Notes under the pieces: generated by a model
Told to the model about the DNA's origin: nothing
The model's input: the letters and a program-made list of their open reading frames with translations, nothing else
Database searches by the model: none
Shown here: in pieces, positions 1 through 7,901 of the stretch
Position numbering within the stretch: position 1 is the stretch's first letter
How the letters are laid out: every line of letters starts with the position of its first letter
Made by a program: the position numbers and the translations under genes
From: Kitasatospora sp. SUK 42
GTDB lineage: Bacteria > Actinomycetota > Actinomycetes > Streptomycetales > Streptomycetaceae
DNA: 64,000 bases
Reading direction: 5' to 3'
NCBI RefSeq assembly: GCF_015776785.2
Contig: NZ_LFMD02000003.1
Coordinates: forward strand, 1,396,330 to 1,460,329

Positions 1-209
1 CCGAGCGCGCTGGTGACCTTGTCGCCGCCGGGCAGCTTGGCGGCGGCTTCGGTGACCGCGCCGGTCACCGCGGGGTTCGTCACCGCGCCGGTGGGCAGTC
101 CGAGGCCGCCGGCCGCCTGACCGTCTGCCGCGGAGGCGGTGCCGGCGCCGATCGCCGCGATGGCGATGCCGAGCGCCGCGGTGCCGGCGGCCTTGAGAGC
201 CTGCTTCAT
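1..209 (-). CDS. Small secreted Ala/Gly-rich protein (C-terminus beyond window)
   Basis: The reading frame opens with an ATG at 209 and runs off the left edge, so only about 69 residues are visible. It begins MKQALKAAGTAALGIAIAAI, a short basic N-terminus and a hydrophobic core, followed by a likely signal peptidase site around TASAADG. The mature part is small, Ala/Gly/Val-rich and without Cys. The leader codes for export; I do not recognise a family and infer a small secreted actinobacterial protein. It is transcribed on the same strand as adenosine deaminase, 227 bases downstream of it, with its own likely promoter region. Confidence 0.75.
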   Translation of the reverse strand, partial: MKQALKAAGTAALGIAIAAIGAGTASAADGQAAGGLGLPTGAVTNPAVTGAVTEAAAKLPGGDKVTSAL

Positions 210-331
210 GGTTCGTCCCTTGGGTCGTCGTCGGTGGCCGACATCGCACGCGGGATCGGCGGACGGGCGACCGCCGCCACGGCCTGTCAGCTATGACTGG
301 CACACCGTAGTGACAGGGCCGCGCGAGAACC

Positions 332-400
332 AAAGGGCGTTCACTCACCCGAGTGAGTAGTCGGATGAACACCAACTCCCTTGACGGAAAAGGGCGTTCA
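332..400. promoter_or_regulatory. Duplicated element and dyad upstream of the secreted-protein gene
   Basis: AAAGGGCGTTCA occurs twice, at 332-343 and 389-400. Immediately beside the first copy lies the inverted repeat ACTCAC-ccga-GTGAGT at 343-358. The element sits 120-190 bases upstream of the secreted-protein start, the usual place for promoter or operator sequences. No regulator is identified. Confidence 0.35.
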
Positions 401-436
401 CCCGACCAGCAGGACCGGCGAACCGATTGGAACGGC

Positions 437-1594
437 TCAGTTCGCGCCGGTGCCCGCGCTGAACAGCCACTCCGCCTTGAGCTCGGCGTAGCCCGGCTTG
501 ATCACGTCGCTGATCATCGCCAGCCGCTCGTCGAAGGGCAGGAACGCGGACTTCATCGCGTTCACCGTGAACCACTCCATGTCCCCCAGCGTGTAGCCGA
601 AGGCGTCCACCAGGTGCCCGAACTCCTGGCTCATGCTGGTGCCGCTCATCAGCCGGTTGTCGGTGTTCACGGTGACCCGGAACTTCAGCCGGCTGAGCAG
701 CCCGATCGGGTGCTCGGCGTACGAAGTGGCCGCCGCCGTCTGCAGGTTGGAGGTCGGGCACATCTCCAGCGGGATGCGCTTGTCGCGCACGTACGCGGCC
801 AGCCGGCCGAGCTCGACGCCGCCGTCCTCCTTCACCGTGATGTCGTCCACGATCCGCACGCCGTGGCCGAGCCGGTCGGCGCCGCAGCACTGCAGGGCCT
901 CCCAGATCGACGGCAGCCCGAAGGCCTCGCCCGCGTGGATGGTGAAGTGGTTGTTCTCGCCCTTGAGGTAGTCGAAGGCGGCCTGGTGGCGGGTGGGCGG
1001 GTAGCCGGCCTCGGCGCCCGCGATGTCGAAGCCGACGACGCCCTGGTCCCGGTAGCGGTTGGCCAGTTCGGCGATCTCGGTGGAGCGGGCGGCGTGCCGC
1101 ATCGCGGTCAGCAGGGTGCCGACCCGGATCCGGTGGCCCGCCTCGCGGGCGTTGGCCTCGCCGAGGCGGAAGCCCTCCTGGACGGCCTCGACGACCTCGT
1201 CCAGGCTCAGGCCGCCCTCCAGGTGCTGCTCGGGGGCGTACCGGACCTCGGCGTACACGACGCCGTCGGCGGCCAGGTCCTCGGCGCAGTCGGCGGCGAC
1301 CTTGATCAGGGCCTCGCGGGTCTGCATGACGGCGCAGGTGTGCGCGAAGGTCTCCAGGTAGCGGACCAGCGAGCCGGAGTCGGCGGCCTCGCGGAACCAC
1401 TCGCCGAGCTCCTTGGCGTCGGTGGTCGGAAGGCCCTGGTAGCCGGTCGCGGCGGCCAGTTCGACCACGGTCTCCGGGCGCAGCCCGCCGTCGAGGTGGT
1501 CGTGCAGCAGGACCTTCGGCGCGCGGCGGATCTGGTCGGGGGTGGGAATGCGCGGGCCGGTGCCCGCGGTGGTGACGGGGATCTGCTTCTCCAT
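437..1594 (-). CDS. add: Adenosine deaminase
   Basis: Deaminates adenosine and deoxyadenosine to inosine and deoxyinosine in the cytoplasm, the entry step of purine nucleoside salvage. The 385-residue length is normal for the family. Visible zinc-site motifs are HDHLDGG near residue 32, the IHAGEAFG block that carries the metal His and catalytic Glu, the downstream GHG, and the late TDNRLMSGT with the metal-binding Asp. The ATG at 1594 has no ribosome binding site, but TATATT lies at 1601-1606, exactly six bases before it, so a leaderless transcript is likely. A perfect CTACGCGCGTAG palindrome lies just upstream of that -10 element. A transporter and salvage operon for nucleosides sits nearby on the same strand. 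Confidence 0.95.
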   Translation of the reverse strand: MEKQIPVTTAGTGPRIPTPDQIRRAPKVLLHDHLDGGLRPETVVELAAATGYQGLPTTDAKELGEWFREAADSGSLVRYLETFAHTCAVMQTREALIKVAADCAEDLAADGVVYAEVRYAPEQHLEGGLSLDEVVEAVQEGFRLGEANAREAGHRIRVGTLLTAMRHAARSTEIAELANRYRDQGVVGFDIAGAEAGYPPTRHQAAFDYLKGENNHFTIHAGEAFGLPSIWEALQCCGADRLGHGVRIVDDITVKEDGGVELGRLAAYVRDKRIPLEMCPTSNLQTAAATSYAEHPIGLLSRLKFRVTVNTDNRLMSGTSMSQEFGHLVDAFGYTLGDMEWFTVNAMKSAFLPFDERLAMISDVIKPGYAELKAEWLFSAGTGAN

Positions 1595-1600
1595 TGCGGA

Positions 1601-1606
1601 AATATA
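1601..1606 (-). promoter_or_regulatory. -10 element of add (leaderless promoter)
   Basis: TATATT on the minus strand ends six bases before the add ATG, and no Shine-Dalgarno sequence is present. This geometry puts the transcription start at or next to the A of the start codon, a common arrangement in actinomycetes. The inference rests on spacing only. Confidence 0.5.
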
Positions 1607-1610
1607 GCCC

Positions 1611-1622
1611 CTACGCGCGTAG
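1611..1622. promoter_or_regulatory. Perfect palindrome CTACGCGCGTAG at the add promoter
   Basis: A 12-base perfect palindrome lies between the -10 element and the expected -35 region of add, where a bound repressor would block polymerase. The same TACGCGCGTA core recurs upstream of deoA, of the BMP lipoprotein gene (one mismatch) and of purN. Its location at nucleoside and purine genes suggests a shared transcription factor, which I cannot name. Confidence 0.6.
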
Positions 1623-1716
1623 ACCTACCACCGAGAACACCACCGGATGGTCCAAACTCCACCGGGAATTCCACCGCCCGGTCCATACGAACCACCAATG
1701 GTTCAGCCGCCGCGGA

Positions 1717-2685
1717 TCAGTCGTGCTGCAACAGCCGCCCCCGCCGGGACAACACGAAGTCCCGGAACGCCGCCACCGGCGGGGCCAGCGGCCGCCCCGC
1801 CGCCCAGGCCAGCCCGATCGCCCGCCGGGTCCGCGGCGCGGTCACCTCCAACTCCACCACCCCCGGCCGCGGCACCAGCGCCGGCGGCAGCAGCGCCACC
1901 CCCAGCCCGGCCGCCACCAGCCCGCGCAGCGTCTCCGTCTCCTCCCCCTCGAAGGCCAGCCGGGGCACGAACCCGGCCTGCGCGCAGAAGCCGTCCGTGA
2001 TCATGCGCAGCCCGTACCCCTGCTCCAGCCCGACGAACGGCTCCTCGGCCACCTCCGCCAGCCGGATCCGCCGCCGCCCGGCCAGCCGGTGGTCCGCCGG
2101 GACGACCAGGTGCAGCCGCTGCTCGTCCAACGGGCGGGCGGTGAACGCCGGATCGTCCGGCAGCGGCGCGACCAGGCACAGGTCCAACTCGCCCGCCCGC
2201 AACCGCTCCAGCATCGCCATGCCGTAGTCCTGCACCAGCTGGAACCGCACCCGCGGATGCGCCGCCCGGAAGCCCCGCAGCAGCGCCGGGACGGCGTCCG
2301 GCCCCATCGTGTGCAGGAACCCGAACGCCACCAGCCCCACCTCCGGGTCCGCCTCCGCCCGGGCCGCCGCCGCGCCGCGCTCCACCTCCGCCAGCGCCCG
2401 CTCCACCGAGGCCAGCAGCAGCCGGCCCGCCCGCGTCAGCCGGACCGTACGGCCCTGACGGGCCAGCAGGTCCACCCCCAGCTCCTCCTCCAGCCGGGCC
2501 ACCGCGCGCGACAGCGTCGGCTGCGGCACCCCGAGCAGCGCGGCCGCCTGGGTCACGTGCTCCAGCCGTGCCACCGCGGCGAACTGCGCCAGCCGGGGCG
2601 CCAGCAGGACGGCCGGTTCGTCCGGCCCCAACCCGGCCGCCCGGTACCGCTGATCCGCGCAGTCCGACACCTCCGGCACCGCCAT
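1717..2685 (-). CDS. LysR-family transcriptional regulator
   Basis: DNA-binding regulator, probably of the divergent MFS transporter gene. The N-terminal winged helix-turn-helix is clear: FAAVARLEHVTQAAALLGVP followed by QPTLSRAVARLEEELG. The remainder is a LysR effector-binding domain with typical blocks such as LRAGELDLCLVAPLPDD and GLGVALLPPALV. The start at 2685 (MAVPEVSD, 322 residues) is preferred because GAGGTGG precedes it; ATGs at 2706 and 2718 are alternatives. LysR regulators commonly control the adjacent divergent gene, and a dyad in the short intergenic region supports this. Effector unknown. Confidence 0.9.
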   Translation of the reverse strand: MAVPEVSDCADQRYRAAGLGPDEPAVLLAPRLAQFAAVARLEHVTQAAALLGVPQPTLSRAVARLEEELGVDLLARQGRTVRLTRAGRLLLASVERALAEVERGAAAARAEADPEVGLVAFGFLHTMGPDAVPALLRGFRAAHPRVRFQLVQDYGMAMLERLRAGELDLCLVAPLPDDPAFTARPLDEQRLHLVVPADHRLAGRRRIRLAEVAEEPFVGLEQGYGLRMITDGFCAQAGFVPRLAFEGEETETLRGLVAAGLGVALLPPALVPRPGVVELEVTAPRTRRAIGLAWAAGRPLAPPVAAFRDFVLSRRGRLLQHD

Positions 2686-2709
2686 TCCGCCACCACCTCG
2701 ACTCATACG

Positions 2710-2743
2710 CCAGTGCATCGATCATCCACTCTTCATGCATTGG
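2710..2743. promoter_or_regulatory. LysR-type dyad between the lysR and MFS genes
   Basis: CCAGTGCAT (2710-2718) and ATGCATTGG (2735-2743) form an inverted repeat with one mismatch in nine. The right arm overlaps a plausible -35 (TTGGAC, 2740-2745) of the MFS gene, and the left arm covers the upstream starts of the lysR gene. The position suits a LysR protein that controls both genes. Confidence 0.45.
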
Positions 2744-2770
2744 ACGCATCAACCGCGCCGGGCCTACGGT
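2740..2770 (+). promoter_or_regulatory. Leaderless promoter of the MFS transporter gene
   Basis: TTGGAC (2740-2745) and TACGGT (2765-2770) are spaced 19 bases apart, and the ATG follows the -10 element after seven bases. No ribosome binding site precedes the start, so the mRNA is probably leaderless. Confidence 0.45.
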
Positions 2771-2777
2771 CGACGGC

Positions 2778-4055
2778 ATGCAGCCCTCAGATACCAGGGC
2801 ATCCGCGCCTGCCCCGGATGCCGCCGCCGCCCCCGCCCCGGACGACCGCCACCGCCCCGGCGGGCGCGACTTCCGCCGCGCCAACCTCGCGCTGTTCGCC
2901 GCCGGAATCGCGACCTTCGTCCTGCTCTACTCCACCCAGGGCCTGCTGCCGGTCCTCTCGGCCGACCTCGACCTCACCCCCGGCCAGGCCAGCTGGACGG
3001 CCTCCGCCGCCACCCTCGGCCTCGCCCTCGGGCTGCTCCCCGCCAGCGCGCTGTCCGACCGGTACGGCCGCACCGCGGTGATGACCGCCTCCGTCCTCGC
3101 CGCCTCCGCCCTCGCCGTCGCACTGCCCTTCGCCCCCGGCCTCACCACCCTCGTCGCCCTGCGCGCCCTCCAGGGCGCCGCCCTCGCCGGACTGCCCGCC
3201 ACCGCGATGGCCTACCTCGCCGAGGAGATCCACCCCAGCGCCCTGGCCTCCGCGATGGGCCTGTACGTGGCCGGCAACAGCATCGGTGGCATGGGCGGCC
3301 GACTCCTCTCCGGCTGGACCTCCGCCGCCCTCGGCTGGCGCTGGGGCCTGGCCGCCTCCGCCGCCCTCGCACTGCTCGCCGCGCTCGCCTTCCGCCTGCT
3401 GATCCCCGCCGCCCGGCACTTCACCCCGGCCCCGGTGGACGCCCGCGCCCTCGCCCGCACGGTCGGACGGCACCTGCGCAACCCACTGCTGGTGCGGCTG
3501 TACGCGCTGGGGCTGCTGTTCATGGCCGTGTTCGGCGCGGTCTACAACACCGCCGGCTACCGGCTGATCGCCGCACCGTTCCACCTGCCGGAGTCGGTCG
3601 CCGCCTCGATCTTCGCGATCTACCTGGTCGGCACCGGCACCTCCGCCGCGGCCGGCCGCCTCTCCGCCCGCCTCGGCCGCCGCGGCGCCCTCTACGTCTC
3701 CATCGGCGTCACCGCCGCCGGCCTGCTGCTCTCCCTCGCCGACTCCCTGGCCTGCGCCCTGCTCGGCCTGGTCCTGATCACCGCCGGCTTCTTCGCCGGC
3801 CACGCCACCGCCTCCTCCGCCGTCGGCCGCACCGCCACCGAGGGCCGCGCCCAGGCCTCCGCCCTCTACCTGATCGCCTACTACCTCGGCAACAGCCTCG
3901 GCGGCACCCTCGGCGCCGACGCCTACCACGCCACCGGCTGGCCCGGCGCCGCCACCGTCGGCCTCACCGCCATGGCCCTCGCCGCCGCCGTCACCCTCTA
4001 CGCCACCCGCCAGGCCCACACCGCCCGCCGCTCAGCACCCGCCGTCCGGGCCTGA
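2778..4055 (+). CDS. MFS transporter (YnfM-like)
   Basis: Twelve-helix major facilitator superfamily permease of the plasma membrane, 425 residues. After a cytoplasmic Pro/Asp-rich N-terminus, the first helix starts at LALFAAGIATFVLLYSTQG. The loop-2 signature LSDRYGRTAVM is intact. The divergent LysR partner and general resemblance match the E. coli YnfL/YnfM arrangement, so an exporter of small molecules is the best guess; the substrate is not evident. The ATG at 2778 is chosen because the -10 TACGGT lies seven bases before it. The gene ends at a strong bidirectional terminator. Confidence 0.88.
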   Translation: MQPSDTRASAPAPDAAAAPAPDDRHRPGGRDFRRANLALFAAGIATFVLLYSTQGLLPVLSADLDLTPGQASWTASAATLGLALGLLPASALSDRYGRTAVMTASVLAASALAVALPFAPGLTTLVALRALQGAALAGLPATAMAYLAEEIHPSALASAMGLYVAGNSIGGMGGRLLSGWTSAALGWRWGLAASAALALLAALAFRLLIPAARHFTPAPVDARALARTVGRHLRNPLLVRLYALGLLFMAVFGAVYNTAGYRLIAAPFHLPESVAASIFAIYLVGTGTSAAAGRLSARLGRRGALYVSIGVTAAGLLLSLADSLACALLGLVLITAGFFAGHATASSAVGRTATEGRAQASALYLIAYYLGNSLGGTLGADAYHATGWPGAATVGLTAMALAAAVTLYATRQAHTARRSAPAVRA

Positions 4056-4064
4056 GCACACGAA

Positions 4065-4097
4065 GGAGCCCGTACCCGGCGGCCGGGTACGGGCTCC
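4065..4097. terminator. Bidirectional terminator hairpin
   Basis: GGAGCCCGTACCCGGC at 4065-4080 pairs perfectly with 4082-4097. It lies between the convergent MFS gene and the antitoxin gene and can terminate both. Confidence 0.8.
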
Positions 4098-4108
4098 TCG
4101 CTGCTTCG

Positions 4109-4447
4109 TCAGGCAGCCGGCGCCTGGAAGCGGACCGTGGCCTCGGTGTCGGGCGTGACGTGGATGTCGAGCTCCGACTCCAGCGCAGACGCCAACCGCT
4201 GCAGCAGCGGAAGCGTGGGCACGGTGCCGGCTTCCTCAATGCACTCGATCTCGTCTTCCGTCATGTTGGCGCGACGGGCGACGTCCGCCTCCGACAGGCC
4301 GAGAGCGGTGCGTCGGTCGTAGAGGGCCTGCCCGAATGCCCGGGCGTAGTGCATTTCCAGCCGGAACGCCGCCACCTCCGGGCTCTCCTCCACCTGTTCG
4401 CCCAGCAGCTCGCGTGTGCGGCGGGTCTTCCACTGCGAGTGGTTCAT
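4109..4447 (-). CDS. XRE-family antitoxin (HigA-like)
   Basis: A 112-residue DNA-binding protein. The middle holds a Cro/CI helix-turn-helix: LYDRRTALGLSEADVARRAN followed by MTEDEIECIEEAG and LPLLQRLASALESEL. It overlaps the preceding toxin gene by four bases (ATGA), so translation is coupled. The toxin-first order is that of HigBA systems. It is expected to bind and neutralise the toxin and to repress the operon through the palindrome at the toxin start. The ATG at 4447 is chosen for the coupling; an upstream extension to 4528 lacks support. Confidence 0.85.
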   Translation of the reverse strand: MNHSQWKTRRTRELLGEQVEESPEVAAFRLEMHYARAFGQALYDRRTALGLSEADVARRANMTEDEIECIEEAGTVPTLPLLQRLASALESELDIHVTPDTEATVRFQAPAA

Positions 4448-4827
4448 CGCAGCTCTCCTTCCGGGACGATCCGGCTGAACTCCTCGTGGGCGGGCTCGTG
4501 CTCGGACTCGCAGATCTTCTGAGCCCACAGCGCCCGGGTGACCTCAGCAGTCTCCCGCATCCGCCTCTTGGTGAACACCGTCAGCAGAATGATCCGCCGA
4601 CCAGGTGCGAGCCAATAGGTGATCCTCGTGGCCGCGCCGTCCAAACGAAGGCGGAGCTCCCGCAGTGGTCCGTCCAGATGTCGCGAGAGCGGCTCGTCGA
4701 GCGTCGTCGGGTACTCGGCCAAGCGATCGACGTGGCCTTCGACCAGGACGTAGTGCCGCGCCGGAAGCTCAACGAGCCAGTCCCGGACCTCAGGTTCGAT
4801 CTCGACCGTGAAGCGGTCAACTCCCAT
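4444..4827 (-). CDS. RelE/HigB-family toxin
   Basis: A 127-residue protein of the phage-derived Gp49/HigB-like branch of the RelE superfamily, whose members cleave mRNA on the ribosome. The fold signature is visible: EVRDWLVELPARHYVLVEGH near the N-terminus, LRELRLRLDGAATRITYWLA in the centre, and IILLTVFTKRRMRETAE, where the Lys/Arg residues match the usual catalytic and RNA-binding positions. It overlaps the antitoxin gene by four bases. The ATG has no ribosome binding site; TACGCT seven bases upstream suggests leaderless transcription inside a 14-base inverted repeat. It probably is an accessory insertion between deoA and the lysR region. Confidence 0.82.
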   Translation of the reverse strand: MGVDRFTVEIEPEVRDWLVELPARHYVLVEGHVDRLAEYPTTLDEPLSRHLDGPLRELRLRLDGAATRITYWLAPGRRIILLTVFTKRRMRETAEVTRALWAQKICESEHEPAHEEFSRIVPEGELR

Positions 4828-4859
4828 GTGCGGCAGCGTAAACCACGCTGCCGCACATG
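4825..4859. promoter_or_regulatory. Operator palindrome over the toxin start codon
   Basis: CATGTGCGGCAGCG (4825-4838) and its exact complement (4846-4859) flank seven bases. The repeat covers the toxin start codon and the putative -10 TACGCT (4835-4840). Toxin-antitoxin operons are typically repressed by the antitoxin at such a dyad. Confidence 0.6.
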
Positions 4860-4873
4860 CAGTAATCGTATGA

Positions 4874-6151
4874 CTACGCGATGCGGTCGAGGACGATCGG
4901 GTTCGGGGTGAACGCCGTGCCCTCGGGGGCGACCTCGATGCCGCCGGTGAGCGCCTCGATGGCGTAGTCGTAGCGCTCCGGGGTGTCGGTGTGGAGGGTC
5001 AGCAGGGGCTGGCCGGCCACGACGGTGTCGCCGGGCTTGGCGTGCATCTCGACGCCGGCGCCGGCCTGGACCGGGTCCTCCTTGCGGGCGCGGCCGGCGC
5101 CCAGGCGCCAGGCGCAGACGCCGACGGCGTAGGCGTCCAGCGCGGTGAGCACGCCGGAGGCGGGCGCGGGGATGACGTGCTGCTCGCGGGCGACCGGGAG
5201 CGGGGCGTCGACGTCGCCGCCCTGGGCGGCGATCATGCGGCGCCAGTGGTCCATCGCGGAGCCGTCCCGCAGCGCGTCGGCCGGGTCCTTGCCGTGCACG
5301 CCGGCCGCGGCGAGCATCTCGCGGGCGAGCGCGAGGGTGAGCTCGACGACGTCGGCCGGGCCGCCGCCGGCCAGCACCTCCAGGGACTCCCGGACCTCCA
5401 GGGCGTTGCCCGCGGTGAGGCCGAGCGGGGTGGACATGTCGGTGAGCAGGGCGACGGTGTTGACCCCGGCGGCGGTGCCCAGGCCGACCATGGTGCGGGC
5501 GAGTTCGCGGGCGTCGTCCAGGTTCTTCATGAAGGCGCCGGAGCCGACCTTGACGTCCAGGACCAGCGCGCCGGTGCCCTCGGCGATCTTCTTGGACATG
5601 ATCGAGGAGGCGATCAGCGGGATGGCCTCGACGGTGCCGGTGACGTCGCGCAGCGCGTACAGCTTCTTGTCGGCGGGCGCGAGGCCGTCGCCGGCCGCGC
5701 AGATCACCGAGCCGGTGGAGCGCAGCACGTCCAGCATCTCCTCGTTGGAGAGCAGGGCGCGCCAGCCCGGGATGGACTCCAGCTTGTCGAGGGTGCCGCC
5801 GGTGTGGCCGAGGCCGCGGCCGGAGAGCTGCGGGACGGCCGCGCCGCAGGCGGCGACCAGCGGGGCGAGCGGGAGGGTGATCTTGTCGCCGACGCCGCCG
5901 GTGGAGTGCTTGTCGCTGGTGGGCAGCGGCAGCGAGGAGAAGTCCATCCGCACGCCGGAGCGGATCATGGCGTCGGTCCAGCGGCTGATCTCGCGCGGGT
6001 TCATGCCGTTCAGCAGGATCGCCATGGCCAGCGCGGACATCTGCTCGTCGGCGACCTCGCCACGGGTGTACGCGTCGATGACCCAGTCGATCTGAGCGTC
6101 GCTCAGCTCTCCGCGGTCGCGCTTGGTCCTGATGACGGAGATGGCGTCCAT
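4874..6151 (-). CDS. deoA: Thymidine phosphorylase
   Basis: Reversibly phosphorolyses thymidine (and deoxyuridine) to base and deoxyribose 1-phosphate in the cytoplasm. At 425 residues it has the length of bacterial DeoA/Pdp proteins. Motifs: SALAMAILLNGM and REISRWTDAM in the N-terminal alpha domain, the phosphate-binding DKHSTGGVGDK, and SGRGLGHTGGTLDKLESIPG, the family signature. It is the last gene after cytidine deaminase and the nucleoside ABC importer. A palindrome TACGCGCGTA and a 16-base-pair hairpin lie in the 95-base gap before it, pointing to its own promoter or attenuation. Confidence 0.95.
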   Translation of the reverse strand: MDAISVIRTKRDRGELSDAQIDWVIDAYTRGEVADEQMSALAMAILLNGMNPREISRWTDAMIRSGVRMDFSSLPLPTSDKHSTGGVGDKITLPLAPLVAACGAAVPQLSGRGLGHTGGTLDKLESIPGWRALLSNEEMLDVLRSTGSVICAAGDGLAPADKKLYALRDVTGTVEAIPLIASSIMSKKIAEGTGALVLDVKVGSGAFMKNLDDARELARTMVGLGTAAGVNTVALLTDMSTPLGLTAGNALEVRESLEVLAGGGPADVVELTLALAREMLAAAGVHGKDPADALRDGSAMDHWRRMIAAQGGDVDAPLPVAREQHVIPAPASGVLTALDAYAVGVCAWRLGAGRARKEDPVQAGAGVEMHAKPGDTVVAGQPLLTLHTDTPERYDYAIEALTGGIEVAPEGTAFTPNPIVLDRIA

Positions 6152-6179
6152 GCGTGCTCCAAGAGGGGTTCAAAAGCGA

Positions 6180-6224
6180 AGAGTGTCGCGAGATGACCGG
6201 GTCCGGCCCATCTCGCGACACTCT
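6180..6224 (-). terminator. 16-bp hairpin in the deoA leader (attenuator or cdd terminator)
   Basis: AGAGTGTCGCGAGATG at 6180-6195 is the exact complement of 6209-6224, with a 13-base loop. On the minus strand the stem is followed by TTCGCTTTT, so it resembles an intrinsic terminator located between cdd and deoA. It could end cdd readthrough or form a conditional attenuator for deoA. Confidence 0.6.
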
Positions 6225-6234
6225 ACGCGCGTAA
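6223..6234. promoter_or_regulatory. TACGCGCGTA palindrome upstream of deoA
   Basis: The exact ten-base palindrome at 6224-6233 is shared with add and purN. On the minus strand it overlaps TAGAGT, a fair -10 hexamer. It lies directly before the long hairpin of the deoA leader. Confidence 0.55.
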
Positions 6235-6246
6235 CAGAATCAGAGG

Positions 6247-6639
6247 CTAGAGCCGCTCGGGTCCGAACGCGTCGGGCAGGACCTCGCTCATCGGCCTCAC
6301 GCCCGAGGGCAGTTCGACCAGCAGCTCCGGCCCGCCGTGCTCGTACAGCAGCTGGCGGCAGCGCCCGCACGGCATCAGCAGTTCGCCCGCGCCGTCGACG
6401 CAGGTGAAGGCGACCAGCCGGCCGCCGCCGGAGGCGTGCAGCGCGGACACCAGCCCGCACTCGGCGCACAGCCCCAGCCCGTACGAGGCGTTCTCCACGT
6501 TGCAGCCGCTGACCACCCGGCCGTCGTCCACCAGCGCGGCCGCGCCGACCGGAAACCCGCTGTACGGGGCGTACGCGTGGGCCATCGCCTCGCGCGCCGC
6601 CTCCCGCAGCCGCTCCCAGTCGATCACGGGGGCCGTCAC
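6247..6639 (-). CDS. cdd: Cytidine deaminase
   Basis: Converts cytidine and deoxycytidine to uridine and deoxyuridine. The product is 130 residues, the size of homotetrameric bacterial CDAs. The substrate motif NVENASYGLGLCAECG holds the catalytic Glu and the first zinc Cys (CAE), and PCGRCRQLLYE supplies the PCxxC zinc ligands. The GTG start at 6639 overlaps the upstream permease stop as GTGA, so the genes are translationally coupled. With deoA downstream this completes pyrimidine salvage in the transport operon. Confidence 0.95.
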   Translation of the reverse strand: MTAPVIDWERLREAAREAMAHAYAPYSGFPVGAAALVDDGRVVSGCNVENASYGLGLCAECGLVSALHASGGGRLVAFTCVDGAGELLMPCGRCRQLLYEHGGPELLVELPSGVRPMSEVLPDAFGPERL

Positions 6640-7901
6640 TTGCCCTGGCCCTTGCGGTAGATCTGGCCGTCCGCCTTGGGCATCCGCAGTCGCTGCGAGG
6701 CCAGCGAGAGCACCACCAGGGTGATCAGGTACGGCGTCGCGACGATCAGCGGGCGCTGCACCTCGTCGGTCAGCGCGTACCAGGCGGCCAGACCGCCGGC
6801 CACCACGAAGGAGATCACCGTCGCCGTGTACTTGCGGCGGTACAGCTGCCACAGGGCGAACAGCGCCATCGCGATCGCGACGATCAGGATCAGCACGTGC
6901 ACCGACTCCGGGTCGCGCAGCTGGAGGCTGTCGGTGAAGCCGAACAGACCGGCGCCCATGGCGAGGCCGCCCGGCATCCAGTTGCCGAAGATCATCGCGG
7001 CGAGGCCGATGAAGCCGCGGCCGAGGGTCTGGCCGTCCTTGTAGAAGTGCGCGGCGACCAGCGAGAGGTACGCACCGCCGAGGCCCGCGAAGGCTCCGGA
7101 GGCGATGACCGCGAGGTACTTGTACTTGTAGACGTTGACGCCCAGCGACTCGGCGGCGGTCGGGTTCTCACCGCAGGAGCGCAGCCGCAGGCCGAACACC
7201 GTGCGCCAGAGCGCGAAGTAGCTGGCCACGATCAGCGCACCGGCCAGCAGGACGACCACCGAGATGTTGGTGACCAGGCCGCCGAGCACACCCGCGACGT
7301 CCGAGACGAAGAACCAGTGGTGGCCCTCGATGCCCTTCAGCCAGGAGGACAGGCCCGGGACGGTGATGTACGGCAGCGGATCCGCCGGCGGGGACTGGTT
7401 CTGCCCGGCGCCCGCCGAGATGTAGTCCTTGTAGTAGATCCGGTTGACGTACGCGCAGATGCCGGGGATCAGCAGGTTGATGCCGACGCCGGAGACGATG
7501 TGGTCGACGCCGAAGGTGACGGTGACGACCGCGTGCAGCAGACCGCCCAGCGCGCCGCCGAGCATGCCGGCCAGCAGGCCGAACCACGGGTTGACCAGGT
7601 AGCCCGCCCAGGCGCCGCAGAAGGTGCCGGCGACCATCATGCCTTCGAGACCGATGTTGACCACACCGGCCCGCTCGGACCAGAGACCACCGAGGCCGGC
7701 CATGCCGATCGGCACGGCGGCGCTGAGCGCGGCGGTGATCTGACCGGAGGAGGTCAGCGAGTGGTTGCCGGTGGCCAGGCCCACGGCGGAGAACAGCACC
7801 AGGGCGCCCGCGATCAGCAGCAGCACCACCGGCCAGGACAGCTTGCGCTTCTTCGCGGGAGCGCCCGACGCCTTCGGGCGGGCAGCGGTGGCCGTACTCA
7901 T
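6636..7901 (-). CDS. Nucleoside ABC transporter permease
   Basis: Integral membrane permease of the BPD/branched-chain type, 421 residues, with about ten hydrophobic segments after a basic, Ala/Lys-rich N-terminus. Family motifs include LWSERAGVVNIGLEGMMVAG and the coupling-helix region RSCGENPTAAESLGVNV. It pairs with the second permease and the double ATPase to take up nucleosides delivered by the BMP lipoprotein (YufQ/NupQ-type). The ATG at 7901 is preceded by GAGGTG and overlaps the stop of the 26-codon ORF as ATGA. The stop overlaps the cdd start. Confidence 0.92.
   Translation of the reverse strand: MSTATAARPKASGAPAKKRKLSWPVVLLLIAGALVLFSAVGLATGNHSLTSSGQITAALSAAVPIGMAGLGGLWSERAGVVNIGLEGMMVAGTFCGAWAGYLVNPWFGLLAGMLGGALGGLLHAVVTVTFGVDHIVSGVGINLLIPGICAYVNRIYYKDYISAGAGQNQSPPADPLPYITVPGLSSWLKGIEGHHWFFVSDVAGVLGGLVTNISVVVLLAGALIVASYFALWRTVFGLRLRSCGENPTAAESLGVNVYKYKYLAVIASGAFAGLGGAYLSLVAAHFYKDGQTLGRGFIGLAAMIFGNWMPGGLAMGAGLFGFTDSLQLRDPESVHVLILIVAIAMALFALWQLYRRKYTATVISFVVAGGLAAWYALTDEVQRPLIVATPYLITLVVLSLASQRLRMPKADGQIYRKGQGK

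Noticed and set aside
4034-4827. The XRE/RelE pair as a phage remnant
   Set aside because: No other phage-type gene, integrase or direct-repeat boundary was found nearby; a stand-alone toxin-antitoxin module explains the data.
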